Shown: in pieces, positions 52,322 to 60,753 of the stretch
Layout of the letters: each line of letters starts with the position of its first letter
How positions within the stretch are numbered: position 1 is the first letter of the stretch
Origin: Sphingomonas sp. S2-65
Lineage (GTDB): Bacteria > Pseudomonadota > Alphaproteobacteria > Sphingomonadales > Sphingomonadaceae
Direction: 5' to 3'
DNA length: 64,000 nt
NCBI RefSeq assembly: GCF_021513175.1
Contig: NZ_CP090953.1
Span: forward strand, 124,001-188,000
Made by a program: the position numbers and the translations under genes
The notes under the pieces: model-generated
Told to the model about the DNA's origin: nothing
What the model saw: the letters and a program-made list of their open reading frames with translations, nothing else
Databases searched by the model: none

Positions 52322-53563
52322 TTACAGCTTTACGACGTTGGTCGAGCGGCGCGTTTCGAGCGCTTCATCCTCGCGGTACACCGACAACATGGGCTCATCG
52401 CCTGCGACCACCGTCTCGCCCGAGCCGAAGCCGTTAAAGGCAGTGCGCATTGCCGCGCCATAGGCGCCGAGCATGCCGATCTCGAAATAATCGCCGGTGT
52501 TCGTGTCCGCAGGGAGCGGGAACGGGCCAGCCATGAAATCGAGATCGTCGCAGGTCGGACCCCAGAAGCTGAAGTCCATGTCGCGCGCGTCCGAGTCCGG
52601 CTCACGCAGCAACTGCACCGGATACTTCCAGCCGATATGCGCGGCGTCGAACAGCGTGCCATAGGCGCCGTCGTTGATGTACAGCTCGTTGCCGCGGCGA
52701 CGCTCGACGCGCACCACTACGGAAGAATATTCCGCACACAGCGACCGGCCGGGCTCGGCCCACAATTCGGCCGAATAGCTGATCGGCAGGCTTTCGAACG
52801 CGCGGTGGATCGTCTCGAAGAAACGCTCCAGCGGCGGCGGGGTCATGCCCGGATAGGCCGAGGGAAAGCCACCGCCGACATCGATCACGTCGACGGTAAC
52901 CGCCGCATCGACGATCGCTGCGCGGACGCGCTCCATCGCGTTCGAATAGGCGTCCGGCGACATGGTCTGGCTGCCGACGTGGAAGCAGATGCCGAGCGCG
53001 TCCGCCACCTGACGGGTCGCGACCAGCAATTCCCTGGCTTCCGTGTGGCCGACGCCGAACTTCGAGCCCAGGCTGAGCTTCGCGAACTCGGACGAGACGC
53101 GCAGCCGCACGCAGAGCGTGAGGTCGGTGGCGCCACCGGTAGCACGCACGATCTTGTCGAGCTCTTCCAGGCTGTCGAGCGAGAAGGTCCGCACGCCATG
53201 CTGGAAATAGGCTTCGGCGATCGCCTCTTCCGACTTGACCGGGTGCATGAAGCAGCAGGTCGCGTCCGGCAGCGTCGCCTTGACGAGACGCACCTCGGCG
53301 ATCGAGGCGGTGTCGTAATGCGTGATACCGTTGTCCCAGAGGATCTGGAGCAGGTCGGGCGACGGATTCGCCTTCACCGCGTACATCGAGCGGCCCGGAA
53401 ACTTCTCGACGAAGAAGCGGGCGGCCCGCGCCGCAGCGTGGGGACGAACGATCGTAACCGGATCCACCGGTCGTCGCTTAGCGATGTCGATGCCCCCACC
53501 GAGAACGGCGGCACGGGCGGTCGAGAGGGGCGCTAACCCCAGCGCGCGAGGATGCTGGTGCAA
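52322..53563 (-). CDS. Type III PLP-dependent ornithine (diamino acid) decarboxylase
   Basis: A 413-residue fold-III decarboxylase making putrescine or a related diamine. PLP-binding Lys64 in YAVKANPSP, HVGSQ, DVGGGFPSAYPG, the phosphate-binding EPGRS, and the active-site Cys in GPTCDDLDF. The start is a TTG at 53563, nine bases after GGAGG; no ATG or GTG lies in a better place, though the open frame extends to 53632. It is upstream of the deoxyhypusine-synthase-like gene and divergent from the threonine dehydratase. Confidence 0.92.
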   Translation of the reverse strand: MHQHPRALGLAPLSTARAAVLGGGIDIAKRRPVDPVTIVRPHAAARAARFFVEKFPGRSMYAVKANPSPDLLQILWDNGITHYDTASIAEVRLVKATLPDATCCFMHPVKSEEAIAEAYFQHGVRTFSLDSLEELDKIVRATGGATDLTLCVRLRVSSEFAKLSLGSKFGVGHTEARELLVATRQVADALGICFHVGSQTMSPDAYSNAMERVRAAIVDAAVTVDVIDVGGGFPSAYPGMTPPPLERFFETIHRAFESLPISYSAELWAEPGRSLCAEYSSVVVRVERRRGNELYINDGAYGTLFDAAHIGWKYPVQLLREPDSDARDMDFSFWGPTCDDLDFMAGPFPLPADTNTGDYFEIGMLGAYGAAMRTAFNGFGSGETVVAGDEPMLSVYREDEALETRRSTNVVKL

Positions 53564-53715
53564 TTCAAGGGACCTCCAAATGCCTTGCGGCAAACATTGA
53601 CGAAACAGCTGCCTTGCGGTTGGAAGTCCCATGGGGCAGCGGAAGGCGGCATTTAGGGGCGAGGTCCCCGCATGTAAAGCGATTCGGACTGCGATTTGTC
53701 CGACGGGGGTGAGAT

Positions 53716-55023
53716 GTGACGATTTTGCGACAGCCCACGCGAGCGGGGGTACGCGACGCTGCCGCGAAAGTCGCCGCCATTCTGCCGCAAACGCCTTTGC
53801 TGACAGCGAATTTCCAGGGTGTGCCGGTGGCGTTCAAGGCGGAATCGCTGCAGCCCGTGGGTGCCTTCAAAATCCGCGGCGCCTGGCACAGGCTGACGGC
53901 GCTGGATGCCGGAGCACGCGAGAAGGGAGTGGTCGCCTTTTCTTCGGGCAATCATGCGCAAGGGGTCGCCTGGGCCGCGCAGAAGCTGGGCATGCCGGCG
54001 ATCATCGTGATGCCGTCCGACGCGCCCAAGGTGAAGCTGGATGCGACCCTGGCATTGGGGGCGGAGGTGGTGCGGTATGACCGGGCCCGCGAGAGCCGCG
54101 AGGAGATCGCCGCGCAGCTGGCGCATGCGCGCGGCGCTACGCTGGTGCCGAGCTTCGACGATCCCTGGATCATCGAGGGCCAAGGCAGCGCCGGGATCGA
54201 GGCGATGACCCAGATGGTCGAAGCCAGGTTGCCCGATCCGTCGCGGGTGGTGATCCCGTGCGGAGGGGGCGGGCTTGCCGCGGGCATCGCGCTGGCGCTT
54301 CCGGACGCAGCGGTGACGGTGGTCGAGCCGGAGGGCTGGGACGACATGCGGCACAGCCTGGAGGCGGGCCGGATCGTGCCGGTGGGCGAGCATCCGCCCG
54401 CGACGGCATGCGATGCGCTGCAGACCAAGCTGGTGTCGCCGCTCACCTTCGATGTGCTGGCAAGGCGTGGGGCTACCGGGGTGGCGGTCAGCGAGGCCGA
54501 GGTGCGGGACGCGCAGCGCTGGGCCGCGGCCAGGCTGCGCATCGTGCTGGAGCCCGGCGGTGCGGTGGCGCTGGCGGCGCTGCTTGCCGGCAAAGTCGAC
54601 GTGGAGCCCGGGCTGCTGGTGATCCTGTCGGGTGGAAATGCCGATCCCGCCGACTATGCGCGCGTGTTAGGGGTGCCGCATGAAAGCGACTCCGATGGGC
54701 GCAGTGCTGGCCAATGTGTTGAGTGCGGCCACGCGCGTGCTCGGCTATGTCCTCTACGCGGTGCTGTTCGCGATCTACCGCCAGGACATGCGGTTCATCA
54801 CGCTGTTCGCCTGCATCGGGCTGGTGGCCGGCGCGCTCCTGTGGTGGTGGCTGTGATGCTCGACCCGTCGCTGGGGCCCATCCTGATGAGCGTTGCGGTG
54901 CTGGCGATGTTCGCGCTGATATGGGGCGGCATCCGCACGCTCAAGGCCGACCGCACGCGCGGCGTGCTGATGCTGGTCGCCGCGCTGGTGCTGCTCGGCA
55001 ACCTGCTGATCTGGTCGATCTGA
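53716..55023 (+). CDS. Threonine/serine dehydratase-like enzyme with lost stop codon (435-residue read-through frame)
   Basis: Fold-II PLP enzyme deaminating threonine or serine. Lys52 in GAFKIRGAW binds PLP, the Gly-rich phosphate loop is CGGGGLAAG, and SSGNHAQGVA is typical. The family-like part ends at about residue 318 (ILSGGNADPADYARV). No stop follows: the frame passes out of phase through a 58-residue membrane gene (54680-54856), then continues in frame through a second one (54856-55023). A TAG at 54668 in the +2 frame sits just where a homologue would end, so a one-base indel or sequencing error is likely. The start is GTG at 53716 after GGGGGTGAG. Confidence 0.85.
   Translation: MTILRQPTRAGVRDAAAKVAAILPQTPLLTANFQGVPVAFKAESLQPVGAFKIRGAWHRLTALDAGAREKGVVAFSSGNHAQGVAWAAQKLGMPAIIVMPSDAPKVKLDATLALGAEVVRYDRARESREEIAAQLAHARGATLVPSFDDPWIIEGQGSAGIEAMTQMVEARLPDPSRVVIPCGGGGLAAGIALALPDAAVTVVEPEGWDDMRHSLEAGRIVPVGEHPPATACDALQTKLVSPLTFDVLARRGATGVAVSEAEVRDAQRWAAARLRIVLEPGGAVALAALLAGKVDVEPGLLVILSGGNADPADYARVLGVPHESDSDGRSAGQCVECGHARARLCPLRGAVRDLPPGHAVHHAVRLHRAGGRRAPVVVAVMLDPSLGPILMSVAVLAMFALIWGGIRTLKADRTRGVLMLVAALVLLGNLLIWSI
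54680..54856 (+). CDS. Small membrane protein (58 residues), nested in the read-through frame
   Basis: The protein starts MKATPMGAVLANVL and ends LLWWWL, with two hydrophobic segments (LGYVLYAVLFAIY and FITLFACIGLVAGALLWW). It begins ten bases after the TAG that probably ended the ancestral dehydratase and ends in TGATG, overlapping the next start. No family is recognised. The good codon pattern and hydrophobicity in this frame argue it is the true coding frame here. Confidence 0.6.
   Translation: MKATPMGAVLANVLSAATRVLGYVLYAVLFAIYRQDMRFITLFACIGLVAGALLWWWL
54856..55023 (+). CDS. Small membrane protein (55 residues)
   Basis: A protein starting MLDPSLGPILMSV with two hydrophobic helices (ILMSVAVLAMFALIWGG and GVLMLVAALVLLGNLLIW) joined by a basic KADRTR loop. 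Its ATG overlaps the preceding stop (TGATG), which suggests translational coupling and an independent product. As sequenced it is also the in-frame C-terminus of the dehydratase read-through frame. Function unknown. Confidence 0.6.
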   Translation: MLDPSLGPILMSVAVLAMFALIWGGIRTLKADRTRGVLMLVAALVLLGNLLIWSI

Positions 55024-55058
55024 CGGCCTCCCCCTCGCCATGGGGGAGGCGCCACGGG

Positions 55059-55715
55059 TCACTTGATCGGCGAGTTGGGGTCGAGCCGCATGTCGAGATA
55101 GCGGTCCACCGAACCCATCAGCTGCTCCATCTCATGCTCGAAGAAATGGTTCGCGCCGGGGATGGTGTCGTGCTCGATCGTGATGTGCTTCTGGGTGCGC
55201 AGCTTGTCGACCAGCTTCTGCACGGCGCCCGGCGTGACGACTTCGTCATTCTCGCCCTGGATGATGATGCCCGACGAGGGGCACGGCGCGAGGAAGGTGA
55301 AGTCGAACATGTTCGCTGGAGGCGCCACCGAGATGAAGCCGCGGATTTCTGGACGGCGCATCAGCAGCTGCATGCCAATCCAGGCGCCGAAGCCGAAGCC
55401 GGCGACCCAGGTGGTCTGGGCTTCGGGGTGGAAGCTCTGCACCCAGTCGAGCGCGCTGGCGGCGTCGGACAGCTCGCCGATGCCGTTGTCGAACGTGCCC
55501 TGGCTCTTGCCCACGCCGCGGAAATTGAAGCGCAGGGTGGCGAAGCCGCGGCGCTGGAAGGTCTTGTAGAGCTCCTGGACGATGCGGTTGTTCATCGTGC
55601 CGCCCGCATTGGGATGCGGGTGGAGGATCATCGCCACGGGCGCGCGCGGACGCGGAGCGGGAGCGAAACGGCCTTCGAGGCGACCTTCGGGGCCGGGGAA
55701 AATGACTTCGGGCAA
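55059..55715 (-). CDS. Alpha/beta hydrolase with Gly in the nucleophile position
   Basis: A 218-residue serine-hydrolase-fold protein similar to the COG2945 type (LHPHPNAGGTMNNR oxyanion region, FNFRGVGKSQGTFDNG, late ENDEVVTP acid and ANHFFEH). The elbow reads GFGFGAW, so residue 108 is Gly (codon at 55392-55394) where GFSFGA would be expected; one base (AGC to GGC) accounts for it. The start is TTG at 55715 after AAGGG, giving LPEVIFPGPEG, the usual family N-terminus. The longer frame overlaps the divergent desulfurase and is rejected. Confidence 0.85.
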   Translation of the reverse strand: MPEVIFPGPEGRLEGRFAPAPRPRAPVAMILHPHPNAGGTMNNRIVQELYKTFQRRGFATLRFNFRGVGKSQGTFDNGIGELSDAASALDWVQSFHPEAQTTWVAGFGFGAWIGMQLLMRRPEIRGFISVAPPANMFDFTFLAPCPSSGIIIQGENDEVVTPGAVQKLVDKLRTQKHITIEHDTIPGANHFFEHEMEQLMGSVDRYLDMRLDPNSPIK

Positions 55716-55797
55716 CGCAAGGACCCTTCTGATCTGGAGACGCGCAGTGCAGCGCGGGAGTTTGCGCGCTATATAAGCGCCGCGCCCTTTTGCGCAA

Positions 55798-56886
55798 ATG
55801 GAACCCGAATTGCCTGATCGCATCTATCTGGACCACGCCGCGACCACGCCGATGCTGCCTGAGGCGATCGCTGCCGTGCAGGCGGGAATGATGGGCTGGG
55901 CGAACCCATCTTCGCCCCACGCCGACGGGCGGGCGGCGCGTGCGCAGCTCGAGGCGGCACGCGCGCGGATCGCCGCCGCCTATGGCTGGGCCCACGAGCT
56001 GGTGCTGACCGGCGGCGCCAGCGAGTCGCTTCACATCGCGCTGACCCGTTCGGTGGTCGATCGGAGGCTGATCACCGCAGTCGAGCATGACGCCGTGCTG
56101 CGATACTCGGAAGACGCGGGGGTGTTGCCGGTCGACGCGCAGGGCATCGTGCGCCTCGACGCGCTCGCTGCCGCGCTGGCCGGCGGCGGGCGGACGCTGG
56201 TCTGCATCCAATGGGCGAACAGCGAGACAGGCGTGCGGCAGCGGGTCGAAGTCATTGCCGAAATCGTGCACGATGCCGGCGGGGTGCTGCTGGTCGATGC
56301 AGCCCAGATGCCGGCCCGCGCCGATGCTGCGGTGCTGCGCCATGCCGACCTGGTCGCAGTGTCGGCGCACAAGCGTGGCGGGCCTCCCGGCGTCGGCGGC
56401 CTGCTGGTTCGTGACTTCGCGCTGCTGCTGCCGACCGGTGGCCAGGAAAAGGGGTATCGCCCCGGTACCGAGAACCTGCCGGGGGTGCTCGGCTATGCCG
56501 CGGCGCTGGAAGTTGCCGAGGATATGGCCGTCCCGGCGAGCCTCCGCCGGCACCTCGATGCGCGCATCACTGCGGCGGGTGCCGAGATCGTCGCCGCCGA
56601 TACCCCACGCAGCCCGCTCATCGGCGCCTATCGGATGCCGGGCGTTTCGGCGGCCGCGCAGCTGATCCGCTTCGATCTGGCCGGCATTGCCGTGTCGGCA
56701 GGGAGTGCCTGCTCGTCGGGCAGCATGCGGCCAAGCCATGTGCTGACCGCGATGGGCTGGCAGGAGCCGGAACTGCGCGAAGTGATCCGAGTGAGTTTCG
56801 GCCGCACCACCAACGAGGCGGAGGTCGAGCGCTTCGCCGATCTTTGGTGTACCATCGCTGCCGAAGCGCGAGCGCGCGCCGCATGA
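55798..56886 (+). CDS. Cysteine desulfurase (first of a tandem pair)
   Basis: A 362-residue fold-I PLP enzyme of the NifS/IscS class that moves sulfur from cysteine as a persulfide. YLDHAATTP start, VEHDAVL, Lys192 in SAHKRGG (PLP) and the mobile Cys305 in SAGSACSSGS. The cofactor loop reads NSETGVRQ instead of the common NNEIGVVQ. No isc or suf scaffold genes are nearby. The stop overlaps the second desulfurase by 4 bases. Confidence 0.92.
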   Translation: MEPELPDRIYLDHAATTPMLPEAIAAVQAGMMGWANPSSPHADGRAARAQLEAARARIAAAYGWAHELVLTGGASESLHIALTRSVVDRRLITAVEHDAVLRYSEDAGVLPVDAQGIVRLDALAAALAGGGRTLVCIQWANSETGVRQRVEVIAEIVHDAGGVLLVDAAQMPARADAAVLRHADLVAVSAHKRGGPPGVGGLLVRDFALLLPTGGQEKGYRPGTENLPGVLGYAAALEVAEDMAVPASLRRHLDARITAAGAEIVAADTPRSPLIGAYRMPGVSAAAQLIRFDLAGIAVSAGSACSSGSMRPSHVLTAMGWQEPELREVIRVSFGRTTNEAEVERFADLWCTIAAEARARAA

Positions 56887-57971
56887 TCTACCTCGACTAT
56901 CAGGCTACGACGCCGCTCGCGCCCGAAGCGCTGCAGGCGATGCTGCCCTGGCTTCAGAACGCCCACGCCAACCCGCACTCGGCGCATGCGCCCGGACGTG
57001 CCGCCAAGGCGGGGGTGGAAGTCGCGCGTCAGCAGGTCGCGGCGCTTCTTCCCGCGAACGGCACGCTCAGCTTCACCAGCGGCGCTACCGAGGCGCTGAA
57101 CTGGGCGATCAAGGGGACCGCCGGGCCCATTGTCACGCTGGCGACCGAACATGCCGCCGTGCTGGACACCGTCGCGGCGGAAGCGCGGCGGGGCAGGGAA
57201 GTTAGCGTGCTGCCGGTCGGTCCCGACGGTATCGTCGACCTGGAAGCCGCACGCGCCGCTATCCGCCCGGGAACGGGGCTGGTGGCCGCCATGCTGGTGA
57301 ACAACGAAATCGGCGTGGTCCAACCGATCCCCGCGCTTGCCGGGCTGGCACATGATGCGGGCGCGCTAATGCTGTGCGACGCGGTGCAGGGATATGGGCG
57401 TATTTCCGTTCCCGCAGAGTGTGACCTCGTCGCCATCTCGGCGCACAAGATCCACGGGCCCAAGGGGATCGGCGCGCTGTGGGTGCGCAACGGTGTCCAG
57501 ATCGAGCCGCTGATGCATGGTGGCGGCCAGGAAGCCGCGGGCCGCTCGGGTACGCTTTCGCCCGCGCTGTGCGCCGGCTTCGGTGCCGCCGCCGTGCTTG
57601 CGAAGGGAAGGTTCCAGTCGGACGAGGATCATGTCGCGGCGCTGCCCGCCACCGCGCGCGATCGGCTGCCCGGTTGGATCGTCAACGGCTCGGTCGAGCA
57701 TCGTTACCCCGGCAATTTGAACTTGCGCTTTCCCGGGCTGGACGTCGCACGACTGATGTCGGACCTGCGCGACATCGCTTTTTCGGCGGGCTCGGCCTGT
57801 GCCAGCGGGTCGGGCCGCCCTAGCCATGTGTTGCGGGCGATCGGGCTGTCCGATGCGGAGGCGCGCTCCAGTATCCGGCTGGGGTTTGGCCGCTACACGA
57901 CGTTCGAAGAACTGGAGGCTGCCTTGTCCCGTATCGATGCCGCGGCCCGGTCGCAGCGGATCGCCGCATGA
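56883..57971 (+). CDS. Cysteine desulfurase (second of a tandem pair)
   Basis: A 362-residue NifS/IscS-class enzyme. YLDYQATTPLAPEAL start, ATEHAAVL, NNEIGVVQP, Lys189 in SAHKIHGP and Cys306 in SAGSACASGS. Both catalytic residues are kept, so it is expected to be active and is closer to the canonical pattern than its neighbour. The ATG overlaps the upstream stop, and its own stop overlaps the ferredoxin start, giving a three-gene sulfur operon. Confidence 0.94.
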   Translation: MIYLDYQATTPLAPEALQAMLPWLQNAHANPHSAHAPGRAAKAGVEVARQQVAALLPANGTLSFTSGATEALNWAIKGTAGPIVTLATEHAAVLDTVAAEARRGREVSVLPVGPDGIVDLEAARAAIRPGTGLVAAMLVNNEIGVVQPIPALAGLAHDAGALMLCDAVQGYGRISVPAECDLVAISAHKIHGPKGIGALWVRNGVQIEPLMHGGGQEAAGRSGTLSPALCAGFGAAAVLAKGRFQSDEDHVAALPATARDRLPGWIVNGSVEHRYPGNLNLRFPGLDVARLMSDLRDIAFSAGSACASGSGRPSHVLRAIGLSDAEARSSIRLGFGRYTTFEELEAALSRIDAAARSQRIAA

Positions 57972-58303
57972 TCGAGGTGCGGTTCGTCAGTGCCGACGGC
58001 ACCAGGATCCAGCGCGTACAGGGTGCGGAGGGCGAGCGGCTGCTCGAGGTGGCGCAGAATGCCGGGCAGCCGCTGGAAGGAACGTGCGAGGGGCAGATGG
58101 CGTGCTCGACCTGTCACGTCATCGTTGCGCCGGAAGATTTCGGCCGCCTGGTTCCCGCGAGCGAAGAAGAGGAGGACATGCTCGATCTGGCGATGGGCGC
58201 AGTCCGCACCAGCCGCCTCGCCTGCCAGATCATGCTCCGGCCCGAACTCTACGGCCTGACCGTGCAGATGCCGGGCGGCCACCGCGACATGCATCGCCGG
58301 TAA
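57968..58303 (+). CDS. 2Fe-2S ferredoxin (adrenodoxin type)
   Basis: A 111-residue electron carrier for iron-sulfur assembly or monooxygenases. The four cluster ligands are Cys40, Cys46, Cys49 (GTCEGQMACSTC) and Cys86 (SRLACQI), the adrenodoxin/Isc-Fdx spacing. EEEEDMLD is the acidic partner-binding helix. The start overlaps the desulfurase stop, supporting a role in reducing persulfide during cluster assembly. Confidence 0.96.
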   Translation: MIEVRFVSADGTRIQRVQGAEGERLLEVAQNAGQPLEGTCEGQMACSTCHVIVAPEDFGRLVPASEEEEDMLDLAMGAVRTSRLACQIMLRPELYGLTVQMPGGHRDMHRR

Positions 58304-58320
58304 TCGACCCGCGCGGCCTC

Positions 58321-58349
58321 TTGCCTCCCGCGCCAGCTTCGCCCATATG
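58321..58349 (+). promoter_or_regulatory. Putative promoter of the SRP RNA
   Basis: TTGCCT at 58321-58326, 17-base spacer, CATATG at 58344-58349. The predicted initiation point falls at the first bases of the SRP RNA stem, which supports the assignment. Confidence 0.6.
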
Positions 58350-58351
58350 CG

Positions 58352-58448
58352 CCGCGGGAGTCGGGCGGACGGTACCGTCGCCAACCCGGTCAGGTCCGGA
58401 AGGAAGCAGCCGCAACGATTTCGTATCGGGTCGTTCCGGCTCCCACCT
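58352..58448 (+). ncRNA. ffs: Signal recognition particle RNA, small bacterial type
   Basis: About 97 nt. The conserved apical domain is visible: CGGTCAGGTCCGGAAGGAAG with the GGAA tetraloop and the GCAGCCG that follows. The closing stem GGGAGTCGG pairs with CCGGCTCCC. Ends are approximate. The rest of the stretch to the dnaX start (58449-58731) holds no gene I can support. Confidence 0.92.
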
Positions 58449-58694
58449 CAGCCCAGCGTCGACATCATGTCCGCGGGTGACGAGCATCTGGGTCTGGCAG
58501 AGCTCAAGCTCCAGCGCACCGATCAGATGAAGCACAGATAGAGGCGCCCGCACGCATGGGAACTCGAAGTACGATCGCACGAGAGCGTCGGCTCGCGGTT
58601 TTACCATGAACCCGATGGCGTGTGCGACCGTTCCTTCCCAGGCAGGAGGATACCTCGCCGGCGAGTGGATGCGCCCCGGCATCTCCGCTGATCC

Positions 58695-58724
58695 TTCGAC
58701 AAAACGCCGCGCGCGTCCTACATA
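58695..58724 (+). promoter_or_regulatory. Putative promoter of dnaX, possibly giving a near-leaderless mRNA
   Basis: TTCGAC at 58695-58700 and TACATA at 58719-58724 (18-base spacer) end only 7 bases before the dnaX ATG at 58732, and no ribosome site is visible. Weak by-eye match. Confidence 0.3.
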
Positions 58725-58731
58725 GACCGCG

Positions 58732-60366
58732 ATGTCCGAATCCTTCCTTGGCCTCGACGAACCGCCCCAGCCGCGGCAAGAGGCGTATCGCGTCCTCGCA
58801 CGCAAATACCGGCCGCAGACGTTCAGCCAGTTGATCGGCCAGGACGCGATGGTCCAGACGCTGGGGAATGCGATTAAGCGAGGGCGGCTGGCACATGCCT
58901 TCCTTCTCACCGGCGTGCGCGGGGTGGGCAAGACCTCCACCGCGCGGCTGATCGCCAAGGCGTTGAACTGCATCGGCCCGGACGGTGCAGGCGGGCCGAC
59001 GATCGACCCTTGTGGTGTCTGCGAACCCTGTCGGGCGATTGCCGATGGGCGTCATATCGACGTCATCGAAATGGACGCGGCCTCGCACACCGGCATCGAC
59101 GATATCCGCGAGATCATCGAGGCGTCGCGCTATTCGGCCGTTTCCGCGCGCTACAAGATCTACATCATCGACGAAGTACACATGCTGTCCAAGGCGGCGT
59201 TCAACGGACTGTTGAAGACGCTCGAGGAACCGCCGGCGCACGTGAAGTTCCTGTTCGCCACCACCGAAGTGAACAAGGTGCCGGTTACCGTACTCTCCCG
59301 ATGCCAGCGCTTCGACCTGCGCCGCATCCCCGCCGAGACGCTTGCCGAACATTTCGCCAGGGTGGTCGCGGCCGAGGAGGTTCAGGCCGAACCCGAAGCG
59401 CTGGCGCTGATCGCCCGCGCTGCCGAAGGGTCGGCGCGCGACGGGCTGTCGATCCTCGACCAGGCGATCGCCCATGCCGGACTGGAAGGCGAGGGGGTGC
59501 GCACCGATGCCGTACGGCAGATGCTGGGCCTTTCCGATCGCGGCGCGATGCGCGCATTGTTCGGGCTGTTGCTGGAAGCGGATGCGCCGGGGGCGCTGGC
59601 GGCGTTGCGGGGCCAATATGATCTGGGCGTCGATCCGCAGGCGGTGCTGAAGACGCTGCTGGAGACGGTGCACGGCATCACGCTGGCGAAGCTAAACAGC
59701 ACGCCGACTGCCGCGCAGTCGGCGGAAGAGCTTTCGGCGCTGCAGGATTGGGCGGTCAGCCTGTCGTTCCCGGCGCTGCATCGCCTGTGGCAGTTGCTGC
59801 TGCGCGGGCATGACGAAGTCGCCAAGGCGGTATTGCCGATCGAAGCATGCGAGATGGCGCTGCTGCGGGTGATCCATGCCTCGCAGCTTCCCGATCCCGG
59901 TGAACTGGCACGGCAGATCGCAGCAGGTGCGGTTACAGCGCCCGCGTTCACAGCGGCGCCTGCTCCCGCGCAGGCGGCGGCCCCGACCTCGGCCCTCCCC
60001 GCAAGCATGGCCGCGCTGGCGGCGCATCTGGAAGAGAATAAGCGCTATCAGTTGGCGCAGCAGGTGCGAGATTATCTGCGCCCGGTGAAGTTCGATGGCT
60101 CGGACGTAGAGTTCGGCGCCGCGCGCACGCTGCCGATCGACTTCCTCAAGGAACTCGGCGCCGCGCTGCGCGACACTACCGGCACCAATTGGCGGCTGCG
60201 GTGCGTTGACGGCGTGACGGCGATGACGCTGCGCGAAGAACAGGCCGCCAACGAAGAAGCGGAGCGTAACGCGGTGCTCGACTCGCCGCTGGTGCGCGCA
60301 GCGCGCGACGCCTTTCCCGAAGTCGAGCTTGTCGGCTGGAGCAACGTACGGAGTAATCACGGATGA
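58732..60366 (+). CDS. dnaX: DNA polymerase III subunit gamma/tau
   Basis: AAA+ clamp-loader subunit of 544 residues. [13 protein letters not shown] start, Walker [11 protein letters not shown], a C4 zinc-binding module (CIGPDG, CGVCEPC), Walker [12 protein letters not shown] and the sensor-1 ATTEVNKVP. The C-terminal part is shorter than E. coli tau and Ala/Pro-rich between about 400 and 430, then a conserved tail. The ATG of ybaB overlaps its stop. Confidence 0.97.
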   Translation: MSESFLGLDEPPQPRQEAYRVLARKYRPQTFSQLIGQDAMVQTLGNAIKRGRLAHAFLLTGVRGVGKTSTARLIAKALNCIGPDGAGGPTIDPCGVCEPCRAIADGRHIDVIEMDAASHTGIDDIREIIEASRYSAVSARYKIYIIDEVHMLSKAAFNGLLKTLEEPPAHVKFLFATTEVNKVPVTVLSRCQRFDLRRIPAETLAEHFARVVAAEEVQAEPEALALIARAAEGSARDGLSILDQAIAHAGLEGEGVRTDAVRQMLGLSDRGAMRALFGLLLEADAPGALAALRGQYDLGVDPQAVLKTLLETVHGITLAKLNSTPTAAQSAEELSALQDWAVSLSFPALHRLWQLLLRGHDEVAKAVLPIEACEMALLRVIHASQLPDPGELARQIAAGAVTAPAFTAAPAPAQAAAPTSALPASMAALAAHLEENKRYQLAQQVRDYLRPVKFDGSDVEFGAARTLPIDFLKELGAALRDTTGTNWRLRCVDGVTAMTLREEQAANEEAERNAVLDSPLVRAARDAFPEVELVGWSNVRSNHG

Positions 60367-60686
60367 AGAGCCTCGAAGACATCATGGCCATGGCGCAGAA
60401 CGTCCAGGCCGAACTTAGCAAGGCGCAGGAAAATCTCGACACGATCGAAGTCGAGGGCGCGTCTGGCGGTGGTCTGGTCAAGGTGCGCGCGTCGGCCAAG
60501 GGCCGGATCATCGGGATCGACATCGACGATTCGCTGCTGAACCCGTCTGAAAAGGGGATGCTGGAGGATCTGCTTGCGGCGGCGTTCAACGATGCGCGGG
60601 CCAAGGCGGACGCGCAGTCGCAGGAAGCCATGAGCAAGATGACCAGCGGTCTTCCACTGCCGCCGGGCTTCAAGCTGCCATTCTGA
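60363..60686 (+). CDS. YbaB/EbfC family nucleoid-associated protein
   Basis: A 107-residue dimeric DNA-binding protein. [18 protein letters not shown] helix, [18 protein letters not shown] and [24 protein letters not shown] match the family. The start overlaps the dnaX stop; the dnaX-ybaB pairing is widely conserved. Confidence 0.96.
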   Translation: MKSLEDIMAMAQNVQAELSKAQENLDTIEVEGASGGGLVKVRASAKGRIIGIDIDDSLLNPSEKGMLEDLLAAAFNDARAKADAQSQEAMSKMTSGLPLPPGFKLPF

Positions 60687-60753
60687 TCTACATCAGGAAC
60701 AATCCTCCGCTTCGTTCGGTTCGTACGGACAAGAACACAGAGGAGGAAAGTTC

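Noticed and set aside
55716..55823. A longer N-terminus for the alpha/beta hydrolase
   Set aside because: It would overlap the divergent desulfurase start and encodes basic, non-family sequence; the TTG at 55715 gives the usual LPEVIFPGPEG start.
58449..58731. A gene between the SRP RNA and dnaX
   Set aside because: Frames here lack ribosome sites and family similarity; the apparent minus-strand frame is a shadow continuing from dnaX.
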